Below are positions 23,657-34,300 of a stretch of DNA of 64,000 nucleotides, one piece after another (the first letter of the stretch is position 1; each line of letters starts with the position of its first letter). Location: assembly GCA_006384855.1 (NCBI GenBank), contig VCJN01003091.1, positions 1 to 64,000 on the forward strand. Reading direction: 5' to 3'. The position numbers were made by a program, and so were the translations under genes. The notes beneath the pieces were generated by a model that saw nothing but the letters and a program-made list of their open reading frames with translations, searched no databases and was not told the origin of the DNA. Source of the DNA: Tetraselmis striata. Taxonomy: Eukaryota > Chlorophyta > Chlorodendrophyceae > Chlorodendrales > Chlorodendraceae.

Positions 23657-24205
23657 CGTCCCGTCGGATGTGTTCCTCGGGAGGGGGGGGGGGGGAGTTC
23701 TGGCGTTGGGGTTCTTCTGCGACAGATAGCGACGCCGTCGCGAGAGAATCCGGTGGTGGTTTGGCTCGAGATGAAGGATGTCTGGTGATCGGGCAAGTAC
23801 CAGTGCGTAGGGTCACCGGTACTGCGTTCGGGGGCGATTTGTAGTGTCGTGGAGGTGCGCGCGCTGTCGACGATGACGTCGCAATGTTGGGACTACGAAA
23901 TTCGGTCGTCTCTATGTAGCGACTAAAGATTTAAGGATTAGAGGGTATTGCGGTTTAAAGAAAAACCCGGCGGGAAGAGTATCTTGTAGCCGAGGAAGAC
24001 ACGTGACGCGGGAATAAGAGTACATGTCGTCCTCGTTGCGATGCGCGGTTGAATATTACTTGCAGACTGGAAGTGGAGCCGTACCGGTACGAGCATGGAT
24101 AAATCGATGATGGACTTTTAGTACGGGTAGTGATTTCATTTACATGAGTACGGGTAGTGATGGAGCATGGATGAAGCATCGTCAAATCAGCGACCAAATG
24201 CGTTG
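23657..24205. other. Spacer upstream of the HOZ-like gene
   Basis: Short G-run near 23683-23694; otherwise no gene, promoter motif or repeat that I can support. Confidence 0.4.
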
Positions 24206-24382
24206 CCACGTCGATATCGGCCCGGCGTGTCCCGGGTTTACTCGGTTGATGCATTAGCCCTTCGGGGTTCGAATGAGGCAATGGTCTATGGGCTATGCCA
24301 GACCTACGACTGCAGTTGGCGCACGAGGTCAAGTGCTGGGGCGGCTTCGGCCGATGTCTCGGGGCGAACTTTACTTTACTTT
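24206..24382 (+). repeat. SINE, copy 2 (head missing)
   Basis: Matches the body and 3' part of copy 1 (5615-5890): GTGTCCCGGGTTTAC, GATGCATTAGCCC, ATGCCAGACCTACGACTGCA, GTTGGCGCACGAGGTCAAGT and the ending GGGGCGAACTTTACT. The tRNA-like head is absent. Confidence 0.65.
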
Positions 24383-24481
24383 TACGTCGATTCGGCTCTT
24401 TGCTGGCGCATACCGGCAGCACTCATACTGTATCCCAGGCTACGTATCCCAGGCTACGCGTAAGGATTACTGGAAAAGTAG

Positions 24482-24622
24482 GCCTCATTTGAACCCCGAA
24501 GGGCTAATGCATCAACCGGGTAAACCCGGGACACGTCGGGCCGATATTGCCGAAATGCATCGGCCAGGAATCGAACCCGGGTCTCTCGCATACGAGACGA
24601 CCGCTCTACCGAGCGGACAAGG
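24482..24622 (-). repeat. SINE, copy 3 with tRNA-Thr-like head
   Basis: On the minus strand the element starts with a tRNA-like segment: D-arm GCTCGGTAGAGC, anticodon loop CTCGTAT (CGT if read as tRNA-Thr) and a perfect B box GGTTCGATTCC. The SINE body follows, up to GGGGTTCAAATGAGG, where it stops. The short D-loop, a mismatched anticodon stem and absence of an acceptor stem argue against a working tRNA. Its body (24482-24547) is an inverted copy of 24214-24279. Confidence 0.65.
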
Positions 24623-24814
24623 GATGTACCTTGGATTACTGGAATGCTACACATCCACATATGGACGACTGCGAAAATAATCACAGTCACTAGCGCGTAG
24701 CTGTAGGTGGCAAACGGCGGTGGCTGGCCGTGCTGTTTCAATTTTCCACCCTCCCATGCAGCGTTTTTTAGTTTGTGTGGTCGCTATTACGCTACCAGCA
24801 TTCTACTACTGGTG

Positions 24815-24920
24815 TGACTTACAAAAGGGGCAGTAAAAAATCCACCTACTGCTAAAAGTAGTTTTAAAAAATTAACACAGCAAGCCGCCTAAAAGAAGCC
24901 CGCATCCCGCATGAGGCGGG
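24815..24920 (+). repeat. AT-rich ~100 bp dispersed repeat, copy 1
   Basis: Shares the ordered blocks TTACAAAAGG, AATCCACC, CTGCTAAAAGTAG, AACACAGCAAGCCGCC and AAGCCCGCATCCCGC with copies near 26195 (-), 50885 (-), 58885 (+) and 61065 (+). Not coding as it stands. Confidence 0.6.
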
Positions 24921-25131
24921 ATGGATGAGTGATGCGCCCACGGTTCAGAGTCCGGGCCACGCGTGCACGTATGTGTGTTGGGGGGATCCTCGGACGTGCT
25001 GTGCAGCTTCAGCAACGAGATGGCAGACGAATCTGCGCCGTTTGATGAGGCAGCCAGCGCGCTCTCGAGCGGCCACCATGCTCAGGACCCCAAGGAAATC
25101 TCTCGCGAGCAAGGCCTCCTTTCACTGGCCT

Positions 25132-26010
25132 TTAATTAGTCTTGCTGCAGAATGCTTCGGTAATTTGCTTGACTATAACGGAGCGTCGCCTACACATGGC
25201 TTCCGTAATTGGATCGTTGCCTAAACGGCCATGGTAGAGCCTCGTTTGGTGAGCCCGGGTGGTGCACCGAGTGCTCCGCCATGAGAGGGGACCCCGATCC
25301 GCAGCCAAGCATGCGATACCGCGCACTGTGCGCCGCACCCCCTTGCTCACCTCACCCACTGTGCCGAAGACCAGGCCCGTGTACTCCGACATATCCAGGA
25401 TGTCTCGAAGAGGACCCTTTTGTCCGGGCTCAGTGTTCTGCCACGCCGCATCACGCGCTGCCAACCCCCGTTGTATGTCGCCCAACAGGGAGCGCTCAAA
25501 CCGATCTACAGCCGTGGCCTGCGGGGCATTGCAGTGTACTTGACCCTGTACGGCATAGTCTTGAACTCTAGCAGCGTGGACTTCAAGCTCCGGGGATCAT
25601 AGCTCCCGGTCACGACGTCGAACGCCGGAAGGGAGAGCTCTGCGTCCGGCACTAGGTCCTTGAGTTCATCCTTGGGTACGGTGTTGCCGAGAGGCACTGC
25701 CTGCTGGAACAAGTCATCCACCTCCCGCCGTACAGCGATACCTAGGTCGTGAACACGGTGATCGCGGAAGGCATCTGCGATAGCGTCGTGCTGTACACGC
25801 CAGTGGGCGACTCTAGGCGCCGGGAGGTTCATGAGCGCGTCGTCGTATAGGTCAACATTGACGGGGTTGTGCTTTGTCGAGGGCGGAATGATCTAGCTCC
25901 CAACCACCGGGGCCAAGCACGGGCTAGGCAGAAAGAAGTACCCGGCAGCGACCGCCCGCAGCTCATGCGGAATCATGACTGTCTGCGCAGTGGGGATGGC
26001 CACACTGTCC
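25132..26010 (-). pseudogene. Decayed transposon-type ORF
   Basis: Reading the minus strand, an open frame begins about 26010, contains MIPHELRAVAAGYFFLPSP, crosses a TAG near 25894-25896, and continues through NPVNVDLYDDALMNLPAP and FQQAVPLGNTVPKDELKDL to ~25510. There a frameshift moves it to the frame encoding ATAVDRFERSLLGDIQRGLA and EPGQKGPLRDILDMSEYTGL, ending near 25132. I recall similar repeated proteins in algal genomes, but cannot name the family. Continuous protein-like sequence across a stop and a frameshift marks a dead mobile-element gene. Confidence 0.6.
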
Positions 26011-26194
26011 AAACCCTAAATCCCTAAACCATTATTCCGCTATTATATTCTCTCTTTTGTTGGCAACCTTTCATAGTGGCTTTTAGATCTGCTTGTTGTG
26101 CGCATATGTTTAAGCACTGATGTAAAAAAGCAGATGTTCTACTATCATTCATACTCACCATAGCATACCGTATATCTAAGATGCGGCCATGCGG

Positions 26195-26295
26195 GCCTTT
26201 TTTAAAGGGCTTGTGTTGATCTATTAGTACTACTGGCTGCTTTTGGCGGTGGATTTGTACGTGATCTTTTTGTAATTCACACCAGTGCCTACACA
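26195..26295 (-). repeat. AT-rich ~100 bp dispersed repeat, copy 2
   Basis: On the minus strand: GTGTGAATTACAAAAAG, AAATCCACCGCCAAAAGCAG, GATCAACACAAGCCC and AAAAGGCCCGCATGG, matching the other copies in order. It sits between the two transposon-type pseudogenes, so it may derive from the same element. Confidence 0.6.
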
Positions 26296-26439
26296 CACGT
26301 GTAGGTACTACACGGGCATACATACGGATATATGATATATTCTTACATCAGTGCTTTAACTGTTTAACATGTTCGCACTAAAAGGAGAACTAAAAGCAAT
26401 TGTGAAACGTTGACAGCAAAAGAGAAATATAGTCGCTAA

Positions 26440-26612
26440 GCCTGAAACCAAGGTCAAGCAGCCCAGGGAGCCAAGAACCAAGGAAGAGCCATGAGAACCA
26501 GGAAGTCACCAAGTCGCCAAGGAACCAAAGGGTCCAAGGAAACACTCAAGGCCAAGGAACGACCAGGAAAAAACCCGAAAGGGAACAGGAAACCAAAGGG
26601 GACCACCGCCCA
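26440..26612 (+). repeat. Purine-rich degenerate repeat
   Basis: Imperfect CCAAGGAAC/AACCAAGG units repeat at irregular ~10-20 nt spacing over about 170 nt. Low-complexity, not coding. Confidence 0.6.
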
Positions 26613-26771
26613 GTGGTGGGGCATCAGCCGCGGCGAGGGCGCTTGCAGCCGATGACCCGGGTCATAGCAACACATGCTGACGAGCGACCCGACGCACGCG
26701 CATGAGCACCATCACGTGCCGCGCAATACCAGTTCAACACGTACACTACATTTTCCCAGAGCCTCAGCCAA

Positions 26772-27419
26772 GTGCTCCGCCCCCTCCACCTCCTTGGAAC
26801 TAGCCCGATGCCCCGCCATTTGACATCACCGGCACGAAAATCCAAGGGCGAGGTAGTGGTGACACGGCCTGGATATGTGGGCAAGAATAACAAGGCAGGA
26901 ATCAAACAAGTTCTATGGGAGCATGGTATGTGGGAAATTGGCATGAAGCTGTAGAGCGCTCAGAAAGTGCTAGCCAACCTTGAAGACTTCAAGTCGGGGA
27001 AGTCTGCATTGGATGAGGAGCTAGTCCGCATTCTCCTGATGAGTCCGAAAGGTCACCCTGAGCTTGCTGGCAAGGGTGTGGAGTACGCCTGAGGAGTTGC
27101 CAAGCTGCTCGTCCGCAAGATCAATGATTGCAAGGTAAAGAACCTGCACATCAATATCCTTCGAGTTATGGACACCGACTACCTCACGCTCGAGAGATGC
27201 CGCAAGTTTGGGAGGAAGGCACGAGACTACATGAACGCCTAGTACGAATACTGCAACGTGAGGCTCGAGGAGGTGGAAAGAATGAAAAAACACTCGAAGG
27301 CTCATCGTTGCACGATGCATCAGGACATGGGTTTCTTGATGCGCACCTTGGACATCGACATCCCACTACAGACGGGCGCGGCCGCACGCCTGCCTGCCGT
27401 CTGGAGCACCCTAAGCTAG
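26772..27419 (+). pseudogene. Decayed transposase-like ORF with three in-frame stops
   Basis: One frame stays protein-like for 648 nt but contains TAG at 26952, TGA at 27090 and TAG at 27240. Segments such as GYVGKNNKAGIKQVLWEHGM, ILLMSPKGHPELAGKGVEYA and KFGRKARDYMNA resemble the C-terminal part of DDE-type transposase-like proteins that are abundant in algae and oomycetes. The middle stop replaces the Trp expected after EYA. No frameshift is needed, so point mutations alone killed it. The family name is inferred. Confidence 0.65.
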
Positions 27420-28372
27420 CCGCCCTCGATCGTCGAGACTGCGCAGCTGAGGCACCGACGCACATCGGATGGGTAGTGGGTGACTGATTGCACAGCTTTG
27501 GGCTGCGTGCAAGAACTGGTGAATGCGTCATTTTGGGCTGGTCCGACCCGCCGAGCTGCGCAGCAACGCGCGCTGCGCGTCCCGGAATTTATTTTCTGGA
27601 ATTTACATTATATCGAACAGTATTCGTATTATATTTTGTACTTAAAGCGACATCGCCGATTAATCACTGCAAAAAGAGGTGGTCTTTTTCCTGTGAACGA
27701 ATGGGGACCAAACTCGAGAATCCCAACGGACAACAGTTGCCTTTGCAGGTGGGCTTTCAGGCGCAACTTGTCACTTCATTATAAGTATGGGGGTCAAAAA
27801 TCTGGCAAAGTAAAAGCAAATTCGTAAGTGAACCCCTCCTGCACGCGTGCATATGGATACGGGTTTTTCACTGGTCATACGGGTCATCACTGGTAAGGAT
27901 AACTGGAGGTCGTCATCTTTACTACAATCTAAAGGGTGCGGGCTAATTCAATAGTACTGCGGCATTTGTCACGTACCTACTGTAGCATGCAGGCGGCCGA
28001 CCGTCACGCGAAAATGATACTTAGTCGCGCGCGCGAGCGCGCACCGGCGCATGCGCCTGCTTTCGAAATATGGCGACTACAGGGTACGCACGGCCGCATG
28101 CCGCCGCGCGACGAGAGCCGACTACGGACGAACAACCCCACCCCCACTAGACAACAACCCCTGCCACTGCCCAGCTCATTCCTCTTTCGCACCAGTGAGC
28201 CCGCGCTGACGGCGGCAGCGCGCTCAGCCGGTTTCCCTAGCGCGCGGTGCACCTGTAGCCTGCCGTGCGCCCTCCGCCGCGGGCCTGCGCTCTTATTGTA
28301 ACCCGAGCAGCGGGCCCCAGCGGGGTGGGGGGGCAGCTCTGCGGGCAGGGGAGGTTCCAGGCGGGCGGCAGG
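27420..28372. other. Spacer and promoter region of the LRR gene
   Basis: AT-richer up to ~27950, then GC-rich toward the LRR start. Contains alternating GCGCGC at 28025-28042. No TATA box or gene recognised. Confidence 0.4.
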
Positions 28373-31300
28373 ATGGGGAGCGCCGCCTCCAAGTCGTGAG
28401 CCTGCCGCACTTCCCAGCCTGTCGGGGCAATCGCATTGCTCAGCTGCGACTGCCTTTTTTTCTGCCGCCCCCGTCGTTCACGACGAGGTTAAGCAACGAG
28501 CGGAGGCTGACATAGAGGCTGCGGCCTGCCGTCCACGACAGGTCGCGGCGGGTGAAGGAGGCAGAAACCGGCGACCCGGGCACAGTGGCGGAGGTTCCCG
28601 ATGCCCCCAGCGCGGAGGCGGCAGCGGATGACAGCGGCGCGGAGGCGGGCGCGCGTGCAATGGTGAAATTCCACGAGGAGGAGGCGCCGGTGCGTGGCCA
28701 GGACGCCGCGGTGGCTGTGACGCCTATGATGCCTGCGCGAGCTTGGCTGAGCAAATATCCGTGGCGGTTGGCAGGGCGAGCAGGATGCGGCACGGTCGGA
28801 GACGGGGAAGGTTAGCAAGTGGCTGATGACGATGGGGCAACGAAAGGTGCGGGAAGGAGCGGCGGAAACAATAAAACAAAGAAGTGGCTGCCCTGCGGCA
28901 GCGGGTTGCCCCCGTTTGGCGTGGCAGCCCGCCAGCTGGCTGATACCCGCTCGCTTGCTACGCCACTAGGAGGCCAACAGCAAGGCGGCCAAGGCCAGCA
29001 AGTCGGCCAACAAGGCCCGGAAGGGCGGCGACGGCGACGATGGCATCACCGTGTTTCAACGCACCAAGCTGCAGCTCACTCGCGTGCCTGCGGAGGTGCC
29101 CCCCCCCCCCCCCCCCCCCCCCTTTGCCCCCTGGCCCACCTCCCAGGCAGCCACCTGAGCGCATTATGGGCCCCGCGCAGTGCGGCTTTTACCAGAATCT
29201 CGAGGCAATGGACCTCTCGTGGAACGACATCAAGGTCAGCCCCCCCCCCCCCCCCCCCCCCCGCCCTCTATCCCCCCGCTTTGTCTCTGCACTGCCTGGC
29301 GGGGGCAGGAGATGATGACACTGCCCTGGCGCGTGCCCTGGGTACCCCGTGCAGGAGATCCCCAACCTGCTGTTCCCCAACTGGCCAGTCCTGCGCATGT
29401 TTGACATGTCCTTCAACGAACTGACCACCCTGCCGGAGGACATCCACCAGGCGTGGTGAGCCCGCCGCCTCCTCACCCCTGCCCCTCACCCCTTCATCTC
29501 AGCCCCCCAATTCCTCTGCGCAATGCCGCGAGAGGCTGGTGCAGACCTCTATTTAAAGGGTGATAAGTTCAGTCTGTGTCTCTTCCCCGGGACCTGGGGG
29601 GCTGTCGGTAGGAGCCTGGAGGTGCTGGACCTGCAGAGCAACCAGGTGCATTACCTTCCCTCCGCCATGGAGAGCATGAACGAGCTGCGCGAGCTGTACC
29701 TCTCCACCAACGCGCTCAAGCAGTTCCCGCACGAGCTGCGCAACATGAAAAAGCTGGAGGTGCTGGACCTCGGGAACAACAAGTGCGCCCCCCCCCCCCC
29801 CCCCCCCTCCCCTCCTCTCTGCATGATGCCACAGGCAACCCCCTGGGGGCCGGGGACGCCGCGCAGGCTGAGTTGGCTCGCACCCGCCGACTCTGCTCCC
29901 GCCGACTCTGCTCGTTGCGCTCCGTGCCCAGAATCACCCGCGTGGGCCGCACCATCGCGACCAACAAGAACCTGGTGTCCATCTCGCTCTCCAACAACCA
30001 GATCCCATCGCTCCCGCTGGACATTGGTGCGCCTGTCCCCCCCCGCCCTCTCATGTCCCCTCTCTTGTCCGCACACCACCTGTGCCGCCAATATCGCAAT
30101 CGCCGCCACTTAACTCGGCACTTCCCCTTGTCCATCGCTGTTATCACCGCTTCCGCCTGCATCTCCCTCCACCTTTGCCTTATCGTTCTCCATCAGCATT
30201 GCCACAGGCCCCGGCCCACCTATGCGCTCCCGAAATCTCTGCTTGAAATTGGGGCTGCATGATACCTGTAGGAGAATTGGGAATACCTCCGCTACAGTTT
30301 TGTCCATGTTCTTCCACCACAACACACTCGATTGTGACCACCACCCTTCCCCAATTAGCCGCACCGCATCCGGTGCCTCTCCACCTCCAATTCCTCTCCA
30401 CCCTTAGCAATAACACCAATCGGCACGCCACCCCCCTGTCACTCATCTCCACCAACACCGCCAGCACTGCGTGCTGTCGGTCATCGGCCTGGGGTTGCTT
30501 TTGTCACAAGTTTAAGGGTTTAGGGTTTATTCCGGTGCGGCAACAAGAAATTCGCCAGTAAGGAAGTGCCTGCGTTTTTTCCAGTTTTGCCACCCCTGAA
30601 GCCATTACAAACTGGCGCTGCCTGTCACACCTAGAAGAAAGCCGCTGTTAAGGCGGTCCGCAAAAGTCTATAGAGACAATTTTCTTAACGTGCCGGCATC
30701 CCTGGTGTGGGTTGTCCGCTAATGCGCTCCTTCCCGGCACGGCCTGCAGGCCGGCTCCGGCACCTGCGCACGCTGGAGCTGGCGCACAACAAGCTGGTGG
30801 CGCTGCCGCCCGACATCGGCCGCCTCGTCTGCCTGGAGCTGCTCGACGTGCGGCACAACAAGCTGACGGCGCTGCCGCCGGAGATCATGGACTGCGCCAG
30901 CCTTCAGATCCTCATCTTCAGCAACAACGAGCTGTCCGAATTCCCGGTGGTGAGTGCCCGCCGCTCCTGCCTGCAGCGCCCGGACATCGCTGTTAACACC
31001 ACTCTTAGCACCTTTGCAAGAGACGCCCTACGAAGGCGGCTGACTGGAGACGGGCAGCACGTGGCAAGAGGCGCTAATGGCATGTACACGATAAGGATAA
31101 AACAAGTGCCTCGTTGCATTTACAAAGGGATTGATTATACATGCGGGTTCCGGCACGGTATGAATAAGGGCACTGCGAATAAGAACCTGCCCTGCGCATC
31201 AGTGGTCAAGCAAAGACAAAAACATAGCGGCACCATAACGAATGTCCCTATAGCTTGCCTCTATGTAGTTGTCCCTCTTCCAATTGGAAGCGCATTCGAG

Positions 31301-34300
31301 GGATTATCATAGACGCCTCGGCACCGGTACGCTAGATCAAATTGTGTGATGATGAGCATACAGTGTTGCGAGCACGCCTGCGCTTATATATACATACATA
31401 CATATGTATATATATATATACATATATATTTATATTTATCTTATATATTTATTATGGTGTATGGTACGTCATACTGCATTTGATGAGTATGCATTGCCTG
31501 ACGCGCCGCGGCATGGTGCCCGGCGATGCTCGCAGGAGGCGGGCTTCATCCGGACGCTGCGTGAGCTGCACGCGGCGGACAACAAGATGGCGCTCTTCAA
31601 CGCGGACATCAGCCGCTGGGCGCAGCTGGAGGTGCTGGACCTGAGCGGCAACCCGCTGCAGCACCTGCCGGCCGCGGTCGGGTGGCTGCCCGCGCTGCAG
31701 GAGCTCAACGTGCTCAACATCCCCACGCTGCGCATCCCGGAGCAAGTGCTGCAGGTGCTGGCGGACCCCCTCCCCCCCCCCCCCCCCCCCACCCCTGCCC
31801 TCCAGTCTCCTGCCCCTGCTGTGGCTTCACGCATGTAAATATGGAAAGACGAGGGTTCGAACTGAAACCACATAACCACTCGTAGTACGGCTAATAGTCC
31901 TGCTGTCATAAAGCGCTGGGCGTTTCCTGCGCACGTGTGTCTCCAGGCCTCAAACTTTCCCTTCATTCGAAATGGTGTCATTGCAATATGTGTGCGCCCA
32001 CGTGCGCGTTTGCGCGTGTGCGTACGTGAGCGTGCGTCTATGTTGCCGCATTCGCTTGGTTTCTAGCGTGGACTTTGCGGTCGATCCACAAGAAGGCCGA
32101 AATGCATAGCGGAGTTTAAATGGACTCCTACAATTAGCGACGCATCCGTTGGCGTCTTACGTTCGCCGTACATAAACCAAAAGCCTCTTGGAAGGCTCCG
32201 CAACCGGCATTACTAGCTGGCGGAAAGAACTATTATGAACTGGAACGCGTCGATGCCTGCTGCTACGTTTAGTACACAGGGCTCGTACCACCCCCAGCTC
32301 CGCTACTTTGGCACATGATTGGGATTCGGAGTGCGGGCAGGGTCGAGTTGGGGGGCGCACTGCTCACCCGCTGCGCCGCTGGCCGGGCGCTTTGGCCGCG
32401 GTGCGCAGGTGGGCGCGCGCGGCGTGATGGCGTACCTGCAGACCATCGCCGCGCAGCACGAGATCATCGACAACCAGATGAAGGCTTTCCTCAGCATGGA
32501 GTTCAGCAAGGCCCGGCGGGGCAGCGACGACGCGCACAAGGTAGCGGCGCCCCCGTGCTCGCCCGCCCCTCTCCCTGCCGGCTTTCCGCCAACGCCGGAC
32601 GCCACAATGCCGCCATGACTGCATTCCAGTCTATCGATGCCATGCTCCCAACAGCTCCGTCCAATTTCACTCTCATCAATGGCGAGTTGTATTTCCACTT
32701 CATTGCTTTTGTTATTCGAAATGGATTCGAAATGGATTCCAACGTGCTACCCTGCCGCTCTCCGCCGCTCACACTGAGTTGCTCTTACGGCCTGCCATCT
32801 CTAACCATGGGACGGAACACATGTAGTGTAATTACAGCTCAAGCTACCGGCCGGCCTCTGTTTATTTCCAAACCCCGTCTCCTTCCAACGCGGTATTGTC
32901 ATAGTTAATGGCCTTTTTGTTGCATCGGAGCTCATGCCCGCTAGGTTGGCCCTTGTCCTGGCACCATTTGGTCTGTCGGAGCATCCTTCCACACACCTTC
33001 CCACCTTTCCGCCATTCCCGGGCATTGATTTCAAGCGGCTACGGGTGCCGACGCACTGACAAAAACACGCTGCAAAATAGAACACCGCCCCGCCTGCCAG
33101 AGTTCAGACACCGACAACACGATGGCGGGTCTATAGCGGGTCTATCTGTGTATGGGTGCCGACACGCCGATAAGAGGAAGCCTTGTCATGCCAAGCGTGT
33201 GAGAGGCATATCATACGGACATCGCGTCATCAGATAATCCTGTCATCGGATAAATACTCGCACCGGAGCGTGCCACGTCGTAACTGATGACATGCCCCGC
33301 GCCGCTATCTGATGACAGACCCGCGTGTATACTGTACACGGGGGCATTTCCATTTGGAAATGCCCCCGTGTACAGTATACACGCGTCATCAGATAGCGGC
33401 CTCGGCCAGCCCATTTTCAAAACATTTTCGCCCAGTCTACCTACCTGCCCGGCACCCGCCGACGCCATGGCAGGCTCCACCGAGCAATCTCCGCAACGGA
33501 CAGCCAGGCGGGGCGAACCCACATGGGAGACCCGCCCTCCCCGCACTATGGGGGGTCATGTTTCCCCTGGGTTCACGGTTTCGCCGCGGGAGCTACGCGC
33601 GAAGGCCCGTGCACTGGCGGGGCGCAGCGGCCGCAGCCCTGGCGCCTCGCCCGCCGCCACCGCGCTGCGCCCGTCTCGCCCGCCCGCGCGTGGTCATCCC
33701 TCGACAGCCGGCGCAGTGCCTGATCCTTGTCTCGCTTCTCGTTGCCTGCACGGTTAGGATGGCGTGCGCTCGCGTGGCCATGGGGCGTGGCCCCGTTGTC
33801 ATCCTCATCGGTGTACGCTTCGTCTGTATGCGGTGTGTCCATGTCTATGTCCAGTGCGGCCCCGGCAATGGCCAGCATCCGAGGGTACGCGCTGCCCTCC
33901 GACTGCGCGTTGCCGTAGGTAAGTGCAAGCCCTTTAACTTCGTCTACGGCAAAGCTGGGACGCTCCATGACTGCCCAGTGTGGATGGGCGGGACGGGCGG
34001 GGCGAGAGACACGAGGGAAAAGATGGTGTTTGCGGGCCCGATGGCGGCGGCGGAACTAGAAGCGCCGGTCGATTTCTTGCGATATCTGATGACAGACCAC
34101 CGCATCTTGATATTTGTCCGTATGAATCACATCTCTTGTCATGCGTTAGCGTTGTCGACGTGGCAGCCCGCGGTGCGCGAACGGTAGATGATGACAAGGA
34201 TTATCTGATGACGCGATGTCCGTATGATATGCCTCTGATTGGGCTTGCATGCGGCCTATCAGATCATTCGCTGTAGTTCCCGTTACATTTGACCTGTGGC

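Larger units (their letters stand above)
33202..34236. mobile_element. ~1 kb terminal-inverted-repeat element inside LRR intron 10
   Basis: Left end 33202-33247 (GAGGCATATCATACGGACAT then CGCGTCATCAGATAATCC) is repeated in reverse complement at 34190-34236 with one base inserted. Inner copies of TATCTGATGACAGACC occur at both ends. Between them lies GC-rich sequence with an antisense open frame (33573-33968). No target-site duplication is clear. It lies within the intron between exons 10 and 11 of the LRR gene. It looks like a DNA transposon derivative or fold-back element; no transposase was found. Confidence 0.6.

Noticed and set aside
24545..24622. Functional tRNA-Thr gene on the minus strand
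   Set aside because: Short D-loop, no acceptor stem pairing and continuation into a repeated SINE body.
28543..28818. Minus-strand ORFs opposite LRR exon 2
   Set aside because: The plus-strand exon joins in phase on both sides; the antisense frames have no partner exons.
33312..34187. 291-codon plus-strand open frame inside LRR intron 10
   Set aside because: It runs through the palindrome and the TIR, has skewed Arg/Pro/Ala composition and no domain; it is a by-product of GC-rich DNA.
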